A stretch of 43,390 bases of DNA from a virus: positions 1 through 43,390 of IMG/VR virus record IMGVR_UViG_3300030339_000087. One strand, written 5' to 3'. Numbering within the stretch: position 1 is the first letter of the stretch; each line of letters begins with the position of its first letter. Below, piece by piece: positions 1 through 7,183 of this stretch. Under the pieces are notes generated by a model that was given only the letters and a program-made list of their open reading frames with translations, was not told the origin of the DNA and did no database searches. Made by a program: the position numbers and the translations under genes.

Positions 1-122
1 GTCACTGCTAATGGGAACAGGTCGTATTCGCTCACATCCTCAGCTGATGTGTCGGCTATCCTCTCTCCTGGCATGAGACTGATGACTACCAGAACAGTCG
101 TAGCTCCCACACAATGTACTTC
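1..122 (+). repeat. Identical repeat arm R1 (copy at 42570-42691)
   Basis: Bases 1-122 match 42570-42691 exactly, in frame, in the fibre gene just before the LamG domain. The first difference is at base 123 (c against t). The repeat marks the left boundary of the variable domain and the point where the contig begins. Confidence 0.95.
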
Positions 123-1317
123 CCTAAACGGTACAACTCAGTACTACTCTAAGACTTCACCTGCTGGTATGACATATACAGATACATTCACAATGTATGC
201 TCATCTAAAATTATCAAGCTATCAGCTAGGCGTTGTAATCGCTCGTATCTCGGGTACATCTGGTTCACAAATGTATATAGATGCATCGGGTAGAATTGTA
301 TTACTTGGTTCTGCTGCTGGTGGAAACAGAACTGTTACTTCATATCAATCGCTTCCATTGAATAAATGGGTGCATATTGCTGCTACTTTGTCAATGAGTA
401 CTGGTGTTGCCACTATGTATATTGATGGTGTTTCTATACCATTGGTAGTCACAGGGGTTACCACCGCACTTACACAAGCTGGTGATTTACGCATTGGTAA
501 TAATGATGGTTCTAATTTCTTTGCTGGTAAAATCGCTCAAGCAGCTGTATTCAATGCTGTTCTGTCTCAGGCAACTATTCAAGGCTACATGACCCGTGGA
601 CTTATTGGTACTGAGACAAATGTTATCTCAGCTTACTCATTTAACAACTCAATCAACGACCTCAACACTACAAATGCTAACAACCTCACCGCTAATGGTT
701 CAGCCGTAGCTACGAACGCAGACAGCCCATTTGGTGGACAAGCTAACGGCACAATCAGCTCAACTTTAGATTACGGCATCGTTCAGACTGTTTCAGCGAG
801 TACTATTGTCGTACAAGTAGCAGAAGGCTGTACTATCCCGACATCTGGTGGGGTGAGTGCGGTGAGTTATTCTAGTGTGAAAAGTCCGTTTGGGTTTCCT
901 GCTCAAAAAGATAAGTGGGTTGTACAGTTGATTTCTAAGATAGACTGGGTACAAAACTCCCCTGTACAAAATACTTGGTATAGCACATCAAATCAACTAA
1001 TGTTACCTATTGGTATTTGGGATATAATGTGGGCAAATCATACAGTAATTGGTGGCGGTAGCGGTGGTCTTTGCGATTGTTTTACTACTCTTTCGACAAG
1101 TTTGAGTTCTGAAGTTGAAAATCTATTTACAACTCGATTACTCATAATATCAAATGTTGGCATACAGTCAAGTCTTACAAAGTCATATTCTCAAGCTGTA
1201 GCTACAGCAACTCCATATTATTTGATTGCGAGAACGACACAAGCATCTGTGACCAATATATCTTTTGGTTCAACAATTACTCCATCAATAATATTTGCAA
1301 CTAACGCTTACCTCTAA
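1..1317 (+). CDS. Tail fibre / receptor-binding protein, 3' part (LamG domain, variant A)
   Basis: The reading frame is open from base 1, so the true start lies outside the window; 438 codons precede the stop. Residues encoded by about 110-570 look like a LamG/concanavalin-type jelly roll: strands around NKWVHIAAT, a turn MYIDG, then LRIGNN and FAGKIAQAAVFN. This fold is common in phage receptor-binding proteins that bind surface glycans. A Gly/Ser-rich C-terminal region follows (GGGSGG near base 1055). The first 122 bases and bases 697-785 are identical to the 5' part of a fibre gene at the right window end, where the LamG segment differs. If the genome is circular and this variant joins at 42570, the whole protein is about 640 residues. 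Lysis genes follow at once. Fibre role is inferred; the LamG call is moderately sure. Confidence 0.8.
   Translation, partial: VTANGNRSYSLTSSADVSAILSPGMRLMTTRTVVAPTQCTSLNGTTQYYSKTSPAGMTYTDTFTMYAHLKLSSYQLGVVIARISGTSGSQMYIDASGRIVLLGSAAGGNRTVTSYQSLPLNKWVHIAATLSMSTGVATMYIDGVSIPLVVTGVTTALTQAGDLRIGNNDGSNFFAGKIAQAAVFNAVLSQATIQGYMTRGLIGTETNVISAYSFNNSINDLNTTNANNLTANGSAVATNADSPFGGQANGTISSTLDYGIVQTVSASTIVVQVAEGCTIPTSGGVSAVSYSSVKSPFGFPAQKDKWVVQLISKIDWVQNSPVQNTWYSTSNQLMLPIGIWDIMWANHTVIGGGSGGLCDCFTTLSTSLSSEVENLFTTRLLIISNVGIQSSLTKSYSQAVATATPYYLIARTTQASVTNISFGSTITPSIIFATNAYL
697..785 (+). repeat. Identical repeat arm R2 (copy at 43302-43390)
   Basis: Bases 697-785 match the last 89 bases of the window exactly and in frame. 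The repeat marks the right boundary of the variable LamG domain. Ending a contig in such a shared stretch is what an assembler does at a branch caused by two variants or two paralogues. Confidence 0.95.
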
Positions 1318-1359
1318 CACTATGACACACAACACAACAAACACGGAGATTACACAGTA

Positions 1360-1791
1360 ATGGACTTATCAAATCTCGGCCCATCAGCAGCGGCAGTCGC
1401 TATGGCAGTCATCTTTCTGAGATATATTCAGAGTAAAGATGTGAGCCAAACAAAACGTGATGAGCTTTTTGCTAAGTCTTTAGAGAAAAATACAGATGCT
1501 ATGCAAGCTGTCGCCAAGGCAACCAAACAGGGGAATAAAGAAGCCAAAGAACGTAATGGACATCTAGGAGAGCAGAACATCCAACTTGCGAGTATGCTCC
1601 ATATCCAAACAGCACAACTAACAGGAATTGGCGACACGCTTAAATCTTCCGCTGAAACTCTCAAAAAAGATACAAAGACCGCCCATGATGACACAAAGAC
1701 TGTTGCAGAAGTACTCGCTAACAATACCGAAGATGTGCGCCAAGGAACAGATGATGTTCGTGATGCCCTCATTCAAACTAGTTCAAGTTAA
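1360..1791 (+). CDS. Membrane-anchored coiled-coil protein, holin-like
   Basis: 143 residues. An N-terminal hydrophobic segment (about residues 6-22, AAAVAMAVIFL) is followed by a long, highly charged helical region rich in Lys, Asp, Gln and Thr (about 25-140) with heptad-like spacing. This layout, one N-terminal membrane helix plus a charged tail, resembles BhlA/UviB- or XhlA-type holin-associated proteins, and it lies directly upstream of a second one-helix protein and the endolysin. An SD-like GGAG lies about 11 bases before the ATG, which overlaps the stop of a 12-codon ORF. Lysis role is inferred from position and topology, not from a recognised family. Confidence 0.7.
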   Translation: MDLSNLGPSAAAVAMAVIFLRYIQSKDVSQTKRDELFAKSLEKNTDAMQAVAKATKQGNKEAKERNGHLGEQNIQLASMLHIQTAQLTGIGDTLKSSAETLKKDTKTAHDDTKTVAEVLANNTEDVRQGTDDVRDALIQTSSS

Positions 1792-1800
1792 GGAGAAACT

Positions 1801-1869
1801 ATGGATTTAACAAACGTACTAATCGTACTAGCAATAATCGCTCTAATAATCTTTATAGCAAGGAGATAA
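1801..1869 (+). CDS. 22-residue single-helix membrane protein
   Basis: The ORF encodes 22 residues that are nearly one transmembrane helix (NVLIVLAIIALIIFIA) ending in two Arg. It has a strong Shine-Dalgarno site (AAGGAG, 6 bases before the ATG), and its own end supplies the AAGGAG site of the endolysin gene two bases downstream. Tiny one-helix proteins in lysis cassettes can be holins, pinholins or antiholins. That role is inferred from size, topology and position. Confidence 0.65.
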   Translation: MDLTNVLIVLAIIALIIFIARR

Positions 1870-1871
1870 CT

Positions 1872-2771
1872 ATGCTAAGAATTATAGATACCTCAAACTG
1901 GAAGGCAGATATCAACCTCAGCCAAGTATCAATAGACGGTGTGTACACTCGTGCTACCTACGGCACAAGCCAAGTAGACCCGAGCTGTGACCAAATCGTG
2001 CAGCAAGCTATCAACCTCGGTAAGGTCTGGGGAGTATATCACTTCGCTTGCAGTAACTTTAGTGACGCGGTAACTCAGGCTAATTTCTTTGTTGATAACT
2101 GCCTCGGGTATGTTGGTAAGGGTATGCTCGTCCTTGACTGGGAGCGTGAGAATAACGATGTATCGAATGTCGGTTGGGCGTTAGAATGGCTACGACACGT
2201 CTATGCTCGTACTGGTGTGCGTCCACTCATCTACATGTCACAAAGCGTCTTAAATGAAGCTGACTGGTCGCCTGTTTCACATGAGGACTACGGGCTTATT
2301 GTCGCTAATTACTGGTGGAATTATGACCGTATCAACGACTTTGGTGCAGACGCATTTCCTAACCCACAAGTAAACTGGGTAGCCCCTAACGGAGTGAATG
2401 TGCAGAATGTCATGTGGCAATTCACCTCTAGCGGTTATCTGAGCGGCTACGGTGGAGCGTTAGATTGTAACTGGTTCTACGGCGACGTTGCTATGTGGAA
2501 CGCCTACGCCAATGTCCTGACCGTACCAGTACCAGCCCCCGAGCAGACTACCCCAGCGCCATCGCCAGACCCAACACCTGTTGTTGAACCAGAACCTATC
2601 CCAGCTCCCGTGCCTGACCCTGTAGTTGTACCTGAGCCTGTACCAGAACCCGTAGTAACTGAACCAACTCCACCAAAAGTAATCGTACCCGACCCATCAG
2701 AGTACTACAAAATATGGCAACTACTAGTTGCTGCATTCAAGCGTTTCATAAAATATTTTAAGGAGGGATAG
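1872..2771 (+). CDS. Endolysin, GH25 muramidase
   Basis: 299 residues. Residues 1-210 are a glycoside hydrolase 25 domain: Asp6 in IIDTSNW, the catalytic pair in VLDWE (Asp89, Glu91), a Tyr/Trp-rich barrel and a C-terminal MWQFTSSG strand typical of the family. GH25 enzymes cut the MurNAc-GlcNAc bond of peptidoglycan. Residues about 218-275 are a Pro/Glu/Val linker with repeated PEP and PVP units. The last 20 residues form a cationic amphipathic helix (AAFKRFIKYFKEG) in place of a recognisable wall-binding domain. There is no signal peptide, so release depends on a holin; small membrane proteins flank the gene on both sides. The SD AAGGAG sits 5 bases before the ATG. Confidence 0.93.
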   Translation: MLRIIDTSNWKADINLSQVSIDGVYTRATYGTSQVDPSCDQIVQQAINLGKVWGVYHFACSNFSDAVTQANFFVDNCLGYVGKGMLVLDWERENNDVSNVGWALEWLRHVYARTGVRPLIYMSQSVLNEADWSPVSHEDYGLIVANYWWNYDRINDFGADAFPNPQVNWVAPNGVNVQNVMWQFTSSGYLSGYGGALDCNWFYGDVAMWNAYANVLTVPVPAPEQTTPAPSPDPTPVVEPEPIPAPVPDPVVVPEPVPEPVVTEPTPPKVIVPDPSEYYKIWQLLVAAFKRFIKYFKEG

Positions 2772-2772
2772 T

Positions 2773-2931
2773 ATGAAAGATTTTCTCAAATCATTACTTA
2801 GTCGAAAGTTCCTGCTCGCACTCAGCGCAGCACTCGTATTTGTCGCTAATAAGCAATATGACCAAGTTGTTATCGTTGTGCTCGGGTATCTCGGCGTCAA
2901 TGTCGCTGATGTAAAACTGAACGGCAAATAA
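2773..2931 (+). CDS. 52-residue membrane protein, candidate holin
   Basis: 52 residues with two hydrophobic stretches, about 14-25 (LLALSAALVFVA) and 32-46 (VVIVVLGYLGVNVA), separated by a short polar turn, and a basic N-terminus (MKDFLKSLLSRK). Small two-helix basic proteins next to endolysins are often class II holins. It starts one base after the endolysin stop with SD AAGGAGGG. Three membrane proteins now surround the muramidase, so which one makes the lethal hole cannot be told from sequence. Confidence 0.7.
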   Translation: MKDFLKSLLSRKFLLALSAALVFVANKQYDQVVIVVLGYLGVNVADVKLNGK

Positions 2932-3339
2932 GTGAATCGGCATCACGGTGTCGCTAAACGAAAAGAAAAACTGCCGTACTGCCCCACGCTCGGTGAACAT
3001 CACCTGAACTGGGAGGATAGGCATTTTAGAAGCACGTCAGAAAAACGCCTCCGAAATATGGGGGCGTTTGTTCTTCCACTCTGGCAAGCACCTCCTCCGA
3101 ATCACACACTTATCCACAGAAGCCTCGGCGAAACACCTCGACCAGCTCCCAGTGAGATATATGACATGATAGCCGTGGCACAAGAGGGTGGACTGTATCA
3201 GGTCTTAAACACCTTAGACAACCGCACAACTGACCATTACAGAAAGCAGTTATTTATCGCAGCTATGGATACAGACGAAGCTATCGGACGGCTCACACGA
3301 AAAATGTACCTAACGCCCCAAGAATTGAGAGGATTTTGA
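2932..3339 (+). CDS. Hypothetical protein, 135 aa
   Basis: The GTG start follows the previous stop codon (TAA) directly. The N-terminal third is rich in His, Arg and Lys (NRHHGVAKRKEK, then GEHHLNWEDRH) and the rest looks like a compact globular domain. I do not recognise the family. It ends in a TGATG overlap with the next gene, so it belongs to the rightward lysis/late operon. No strong SD is visible; translation may depend on coupling to the upstream membrane-protein gene. Confidence 0.65.
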   Translation: MNRHHGVAKRKEKLPYCPTLGEHHLNWEDRHFRSTSEKRLRNMGAFVLPLWQAPPPNHTLIHRSLGETPRPAPSEIYDMIAVAQEGGLYQVLNTLDNRTTDHYRKQLFIAAMDTDEAIGRLTRKMYLTPQELRGF

Positions 3340-3653
3340 TGCGTCTTAAAATGAACGGTGAGAAAATAGACACCTCACCAGAAAACACATTACTATTCAC
3401 GTTTGCAGGTGACTTAGCGATGTACAACTACGTGTATTTAGATGGAGAAAAATCATTTGCTCAGGTGTGGGAGCAAAGTACCAATGGAGAACTGTATAAA
3501 AAGCTCGCCAAAGAAGCTATCGAAGGGAAATACCCGACACACCAAAACCTCACCGTTCTACTAGAAGATGACCGCACAGCGTATGAGCAAATGGCTCTCA
3601 AAGACGTAGCCAGATTAAACGCAGTTCCTATTGGGTGGCAAAAAAAACATTAA
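3339..3653 (+). CDS. Hypothetical protein, 104 aa
   Basis: I take the ATG overlapping the upstream TGA (TGATG) rather than a TTG three bases earlier. The product is a soluble, mildly basic protein of 104 residues with aromatic-rich first half (FTFAGDLAMYNYVYLDGEKSF) and a helical second half. No family recognised. It sits between a hypothetical gene and the exonuclease in the same operon, so a role in DNA or nucleotide metabolism late in infection is possible but unsupported. Confidence 0.65.
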   Translation: MRLKMNGEKIDTSPENTLLFTFAGDLAMYNYVYLDGEKSFAQVWEQSTNGELYKKLAKEAIEGKYPTHQNLTVLLEDDRTAYEQMALKDVARLNAVPIGWQKKH

Positions 3654-3662
3654 AAAGGGGGA

Positions 3663-4418
3663 ATGATGGATGGGGTTAGAACATTACTCTATGACTTAGA
3701 GGTATCACCAATGTTAGCGTGGGCCTATGGGCCATCGTATGAAACCAGACTCTTAAAAATAGAACAGTACCAAAAGATTATGAGCATATCGTGGCGGTGG
3801 CTCGGAGATAAGAAAATCCAGCACATGAGCCTGAAGAACCACGAACAAATAGAAATAGACACAAAGATACGTGACTTACTTGATGAAGCTGACATAGCCG
3901 TAGCACATAACGGGAAACGTTTTGATGACCGCATCTCTAGGGGTGCATTTTTAGTTGCGGGGTTGAAACCGCCCAGCCCATTCAAAAATGTTGATACAAA
4001 GATAATGGCAAAACAAATCGGCATGTTCCCAAGTAACAGTTTAAATGATTTGTGTGAGATGTTCGGCTTCGGCACAAAGACAAAAGAAACCTACGCCGAC
4101 CTCTGGTACGAAGCTTTTGTCCACCATGATAATAAATCATGGAATAAGATGCGGATTTATAACGACCAAGACGTTGCCCTGCTCACCGTTCTGTATGAAA
4201 AACTACTCCCGTACTTCAACACACACCCAAATGTCGCTAACATAGCAGGAAAGATAGATGCCTGTCCGAAATGCGGTGGTACACGATTACATAGTCGAGG
4301 AGTACGGAAGACCAACGCCTCAACATTCAGGAGATACCAGTGTCAGGACTGTGGCGGGTGGTGTACTGGCACACAAGCAATCAAATTAAAGAAAGTAGAG
4401 TTCACGAACTACTCATGA
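3663..4418 (+). CDS. RNase H-fold 3'-5' exonuclease (DEDDy type) with C-terminal zinc ribbon
   Basis: About 250 residues. The three exonuclease motifs are all present: Exo I YDLEVSP (Asp11, Glu13), Exo II AHNGKRFDD (His82-Asp88) and Exo III YNDQD (Tyr166, Asp170), with a DTK helix between. This is the DEDDy ribonuclease H-like fold of YprB-like and DNA polymerase proofreading exonucleases. A zinc ribbon CPKC...CQDC (Cys201, 204, 227, 230) follows. There is no polymerase domain, so it is a free-standing nuclease, possibly for processing or degrading DNA or RNA ends. The SD AAAGGGGG precedes two consecutive ATGs; either could be used. Located in the late rightward operon after lysis genes. Confidence 0.85.
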   Translation: MMDGVRTLLYDLEVSPMLAWAYGPSYETRLLKIEQYQKIMSISWRWLGDKKIQHMSLKNHEQIEIDTKIRDLLDEADIAVAHNGKRFDDRISRGAFLVAGLKPPSPFKNVDTKIMAKQIGMFPSNSLNDLCEMFGFGTKTKETYADLWYEAFVHHDNKSWNKMRIYNDQDVALLTVLYEKLLPYFNTHPNVANIAGKIDACPKCGGTRLHSRGVRKTNASTFRRYQCQDCGGWCTGTQAIKLKKVEFTNYS

Positions 4419-4603
4419 GCTACGAGGCACACAGGGACGCTGCAAGCCATTATTCTAATGAAATGGTCAGGTTGTTCACTCCAGGCCACAACGCCACTCA
4501 GACAGCCCCGTATGAAGCTAACAGGAAGCAATATCTGCGAGAAGAAGTACTGAAGATGTGGGTTGGGAGCGGAATAATCCCCCCACCAGAGAACGTCACT
4601 TAA
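4415..4603 (+). CDS. Hypothetical protein, 62 aa
   Basis: Starts at the ATG overlapping the exonuclease stop (ATGA), in preference to a GTG 75 bases upstream inside that gene. The 62-residue product is polar with Tyr/Arg/Glu-rich helices and a Pro-rich end (GIIPPPENVT). Family not recognised. It is the last rightward gene; its stop overlaps, tail to tail, the stop of the leftward gene at 4600-4719. Confidence 0.7.
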   Translation: MSYEAHRDAASHYSNEMVRLFTPGHNATQTAPYEANRKQYLREEVLKMWVGSGIIPPPENVT

Positions 4604-4719
4604 AGTTGGTACTTAATACCCTCAACATCATAATTGAACAACCCTTTGTGTTCTTCTTTTAATAACCACATATTCTTTTTGGGATTTTGGTGTTTATAGT
4701 CACGATAACTCTTTGACAT
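4600..4719 (-). CDS. Hypothetical protein, 39 aa, last gene of the leftward arm
   Basis: A short minus-strand ORF with a good Shine-Dalgarno site (GGGAGG, 6 bases before the ATG at 4719). The product is Lys/Tyr-rich (starts MSKSYRDYKHQNPKKN, ends YDVEGIKYQL). No family recognised. It overlaps the converging rightward gene by four bases, which marks the exact meeting point of the two arms. Confidence 0.6.
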   Translation of the reverse strand: MSKSYRDYKHQNPKKNMWLLKEEHKGLFNYDVEGIKYQL

Positions 4720-4749
4720 ATAAAATCCTCCCAAAGAGAGACTACACCT

Positions 4750-4779
4750 AGAATAAGCACACGGCTGTAATAATTCTTA
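4750..4779 (-). promoter_or_regulatory. Possible weak leftward promoter with CCGTGTGC core
   Basis: On the minus strand the 9-mer GCCGTGTGC (4757-4765) is followed by TTATTC, in the same arrangement as the clear promoters at 8.82 and 12.82 kb, but the -35 region (GTAAGA) is poor. It would transcribe only the 39-residue gene. The shared core is real; promoter activity is doubtful. Confidence 0.3.
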
Positions 4780-4794
4780 CTTAGTGTGCTTTTT
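4755..4794 (+). terminator. Rho-independent terminator of the rightward late transcript
   Basis: AAGCACAC (4755-4762) pairs perfectly with GTGTGCTT (4784-4791), with a 21-base loop, followed by a T5 run (4790-4794). It lies about 150 bases after the last rightward gene. The left arm overlaps the conserved GCACACGGC motif that is also found in the leftward promoters, so the site may have a double function. Confidence 0.6.
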
Positions 4795-4854
4795 CCGTGT
4801 GTGAGCGTACTTCGACAGGGGTAATTCTTCGTATGTGAGCAAAAATTCAATCAT
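4777..4854 (-). CDS. Hypothetical 25-residue peptide
   Basis: Minus-strand ORF of 25 residues (ends AHTRKKHTK) whose ATG overlaps the stop of the 57-residue gene (ATGA), continuing the coupled chain seen throughout this arm. No independent SD. Support is only the overlap pattern and the basic tail; the ORF also spans the late terminator hairpin. Confidence 0.4.
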   Translation of the reverse strand: MIEFLLTYEELPLSKYAHTRKKHTK

Positions 4855-5024
4855 AGGTTAGCGTCAGACGCTCGTTCTATTGTACCACTTTCCAGCACAT
4901 TCAAAATAGTAGGCTCTAGCCCCTCTGTGGCTTTGAAGATTACTCTAGCGATGCTTTGCTTTATTCTTTCAGTTGCTTTTTGGGCTACTTCTTGGTGTTG
5001 GGGTGGGAGGTTGTGTTGGGTCAT
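4851..5024 (-). CDS. Hypothetical protein, 57 aa
   Basis: Starts at an ATG overlapping the upstream stop (ATGA) with AGGA 10 bases before it. The product is a helical small protein: a Gln/His/Pro start (MTQHNLPPQHQE) then amphipathic helices (ERIKQSIARVIFKATEG). No family recognised. One of at least four consecutive genes joined by four-base overlaps, implying co-translation. Confidence 0.65.
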   Translation of the reverse strand: MTQHNLPPQHQEVAQKATERIKQSIARVIFKATEGLEPTILNVLESGTIERASDANL

Positions 5025-5197
5025 ATGCTTATTTTCCTTAGTATCTCACTTGCTTCGATTGCTGCATCGGTGTCATAGATATTAGCCATATCATATTGCC
5101 TGTTTATTGCCCGCACAACTGATTGGTCTAAATAATCCCACTGTCCTGTTTCTTTTAGCTTCTTTATTTTAAGTCGCATCTTTTCCGCTTCACTCAT
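5021..5197 (-). CDS. Hypothetical protein, 58 aa
   Basis: Strong SD (AAAGGAG, 6-8 bases before ATG at 5197) and ATGA overlaps on both sides. The protein is highly charged and helical, with a Lys-rich N-terminal third (MRLKIKKLKETGQWDY) and an acidic middle. Family unknown. Confidence 0.7.
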   Translation of the reverse strand: MSEAEKMRLKIKKLKETGQWDYLDQSVVRAINRQYDMANIYDTDAAIEASEILRKISI

Positions 5198-5325
5198 TTC
5201 TCAACTCCTTTTGGTGGTAGGTGATTTTGCCAAGAGCCACACCTCGTGCAGTATGTTGCTACTGATTTTGTCATATTCCAAACGACAGCATATCTATGAC
5301 CAAATATCCTACAAATTAGGCTCAT
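5194..5325 (-). CDS. Small Cys-rich protein, DUF1660-like
   Basis: 43 residues with the pattern CRIFGHRY near residue 5 and YCTRCG near residue 25, a likely zinc-binding knuckle. The arrangement (short hydrophobic start, Cys, FGH, then CxxCG) resembles DUF1660-type small phage proteins. A second gene of similar layout lies at 12631-12753. ATGA overlap with both neighbours. Family assignment is from motif only. Confidence 0.65.
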   Translation of the reverse strand: MSLICRIFGHRYAVVWNMTKSVATYCTRCGSWQNHLPPKGVEK

Positions 5326-5624
5326 TTCTCTACTCCACAGTAATCTTTAAGTTTATTACGAAGCTCGGCACGAAACATGTTACGGGCTTTCGGCTCTGCA
5401 TTATGTAATCTAGCCCATTCTTCGCCCCACATATCTCTGCCATTCTCATATCTGCCTACGTCTATGGGTTCATTTTCGCCCAACAACGTGTCTAGGTCTT
5501 TATAGATGGCTTCACGGGCTTCCTTGATGTGCGCGGGATTGACCATAGGATTTGGCACACCCTTCAATGTAGCTACTGGGCTTGATTTGTCTGCTACGTC
5601 TTTTAGTCTATCTTCTAGCTTCAT
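5322..5624 (-). CDS. Hypothetical protein, 100 aa
   Basis: Starts at the ATG within TGATG shared with the upstream gene; a GTG three bases earlier is less likely. The 100-residue product is charged and helical, with an Ala/Glu/Arg-rich second half (MWGEEWARLHNAEPKARNMFRAELRNK is split by two turns). No recognised domain. Ends in an ATGA overlap with the DUF1660-like gene. Confidence 0.7.
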   Translation of the reverse strand: MKLEDRLKDVADKSSPVATLKGVPNPMVNPAHIKEAREAIYKDLDTLLGENEPIDVGRYENGRDMWGEEWARLHNAEPKARNMFRAELRNKLKDYCGVEK

Positions 5625-5983
5625 CACAGACCTTTCTTTAGCTCTGCCTCTAGTTTTAGAACTTTCTTATAGCTTTTTATTGCCTCTATTCGTGCTGCTG
5701 TTGTTTGCTGGGTGATGATGAGCATGATAGCGTCCACATATTCCTTTAGAAAGCGCTCATAATCGAACGCATCAGCCATGCCGAGTGCCTTAAAATAGCC
5801 CTCAATTTCTTCTCGTAGCTCATCACTTACAACCCCATTGGGTGTGGGGGGAGTAGAGCTACTACCGCGACAGTTCCGACATGTTGCTTCTTCGGGTAGT
5901 TCAACAACTTCAGCTTTCATGTAGTCAAAGTAAATGCCGCATAGAGTTTTGGTATTATCTTTTTTCAAGTGTGTTTTGCTCAT
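5624..5983 (-). CDS. Small zinc-finger-like protein, 119 aa
   Basis: The N-terminal half carries THLKKDNTKTLCG and TCRNCRG, a His/Cys plus CxxC pattern common in small phage zinc proteins. A Ser/Pro-rich linker (about 41-52) leads to a helical C-terminal half (YERFLKEYVDAIMLI onward). Coupled by ATGA to the 30-residue gene upstream. Function unknown; a protein-protein adaptor is possible. Confidence 0.7.
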   Translation of the reverse strand: MSKTHLKKDNTKTLCGIYFDYMKAEVVELPEEATCRNCRGSSSTPPTPNGVVSDELREEIEGYFKALGMADAFDYERFLKEYVDAIMLIITQQTTAARIEAIKSYKKVLKLEAELKKGL

Positions 5984-6072
5984 ACTTTGTCCTTTGGTAC
6001 TATGCCTTGTTTAACTAGCTCAGAATATGGGTTATAGTCTAGCCATTTTTCGTAACGGTTGGTTTCAGTCAT
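5980..6072 (-). CDS. Hypothetical 30-residue peptide
   Basis: A 30-residue ORF (MTETNRYEKWLDYNPYS...) with SD GGAGG 6 bases before its ATG and an ATGA overlap with the next gene. Aromatic and charged residues are spread as in a real small protein. The start lies inside the end of the 49-residue gene. Confidence 0.6.
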   Translation of the reverse strand: MTETNRYEKWLDYNPYSELVKQGIVPKDKV

Positions 6073-6214
6073 GTGTAACCTCCTTAATAATTACTTTACC
6101 TACTTGTTGTGCGGCTAACTTCTCTGCTGCTAGTCTTTCAAGTATTCGTCTCGCATGTTCCTCGTAGCTTGTGTGCGGTTCGTAGCCTGATAGGGTTTCT
6201 AGGGGGTTGTTCAT
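6065..6214 (-). CDS. Hypothetical protein, 49 aa
   Basis: 49 residues; ATG overlaps the stop of the 147-residue gene (ATGA). The central part is an amphipathic helix (EEHARRILERLAAEKLAAQQ). Its last codons contain the GGAGG ribosome site of the next gene. Family unknown. Confidence 0.65.
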   Translation of the reverse strand: MNNPLETLSGYEPHTSYEEHARRILERLAAEKLAAQQVGKVIIKEVTHD

Positions 6215-6654
6215 ACTGAAACCACATCATGTATAACTTCTAGTCCTCCCAAAGCTTCGATAAACACAGTACTGGTTTTTGGGATTGCTATGTTAGCCTT
6301 GGGGTACTCAGCATACCGTTTGAATACGGCTACTCGCTTTATGTTGTGGGTGCGGTATTTTACAGGGTATCTATTCAACAGCCATTTTGGTGCTTTATCT
6401 TTTTTGAGGTGTTCAACCCAATTCAACGGAGTTTTATAGTGAAAATACACTGTCGTTCTGTCCTCATGGATTTTACTAGCAAGCACATCAAATGAGGCTT
6501 GGATAATCTTACCCCGTATCATATCTTCCATCATAGTAAAGTCCATACTCTCTAAGGACGTATAGCCAATTTGTACAGCCACACCTTTGCGGATTTTCTC
6601 AAGAGTAATCTTATTTTGAGTAATAGTTTTTTCATCAGGTAGTACAATGCTCAT
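6211..6654 (-). CDS. Hypothetical protein, 147 aa
   Basis: A soluble alpha/beta-looking protein with basic middle (HLKKDKAPKWLLNRYPVKYRTH) and a Val/Ile-rich C-terminus. I see no catalytic motif and do not recognise the family. Three bases separate it from the stop of the preceding gene; it overlaps the following gene by ATGA. Confidence 0.75.
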   Translation of the reverse strand: MSIVLPDEKTITQNKITLEKIRKGVAVQIGYTSLESMDFTMMEDMIRGKIIQASFDVLASKIHEDRTTVYFHYKTPLNWVEHLKKDKAPKWLLNRYPVKYRTHNIKRVAVFKRYAEYPKANIAIPKTSTVFIEALGGLEVIHDVVSV

Positions 6655-6656
6655 TG

Positions 6657-6911
6657 CTACTTATCCTTTCTTGAGGTAGGGCTAGCTTTCGCAGGGGTCA
6701 GTGGTTCGCTCGACAGGTCGGTAGCTTCTACTCTATCTATCTCAGCCCCACAGACGCAGCGTAGTTTAGTAACTGACTTATATGCTAATCCTGCTCCATT
6801 TTCATGGTGTTCATAGCTCCACTCCACTGGTATATCAAACCTGTGGTAGTCTGGTAGGTTCTTGCCATTGTAGTAAAATACGCAAGCTTCTTTGTATATT
6901 GGATTGCTCAC
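6657..6911 (-). CDS. Hypothetical protein, 84 aa, CVCG motif
   Basis: 84 residues. A Tyr/His-rich first half (YHRFDIPVEWSYEHHENG) precedes LRCVCGAEI, a single CxCG turn that could form half of a zinc site with Cys10 or His residues. The C-terminus is Ser/Thr/Pro-rich and probably disordered. Overlaps the upstream gene by ATGA. Family unknown. Confidence 0.7.
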   Translation of the reverse strand: MSNPIYKEACVFYYNGKNLPDYHRFDIPVEWSYEHHENGAGLAYKSVTKLRCVCGAEIDRVEATDLSSEPLTPAKASPTSRKDK

Positions 6912-7183
6912 ATCATCCTCTTTTCTATTAAGGCTCGTTCTGATTGAATGGCTGTGAGCGGCACACCCTCACTTGGTGAAATAAATGTAGCTATGGTCTC
7001 TGCCTCTAGTCGGGTTAATAGGGCTAAGTTTTGTACGGCGATGATGTTGAGAAACGGTTTGATATGCTCATCACCAAGTTCATCGGGCAACACTGAGTAG
7101 TAGCTATCACCTTGTAGGCTTGTCGCTAATTCTGCTAGTTCTTCTCTGAGTTGCTTCTCTAGGTCGTCTTTTGCTTTAGTCAT
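6908..7183 (-). CDS. Hypothetical protein, 91 aa
   Basis: Helical acidic protein: a charged N-terminal helix (DDLEKQLREELAELATSLQ) and a hydrophobic middle (FLNIIAVQNLALLTRLEAETIATFI). No family recognised. Linked to both neighbours by four-base overlaps. Confidence 0.7.
   Translation of the reverse strand: MTKAKDDLEKQLREELAELATSLQGDSYYSVLPDELGDEHIKPFLNIIAVQNLALLTRLEAETIATFISPSEGVPLTAIQSERALIEKRMM

Noticed and set aside
1322-1360. 12-codon ORF (MTHNTTNTEITQ) before the holin-like gene
   Set aside because: It overlaps the next start (TAATG) but has no SD of its own; too short to support as a gene.
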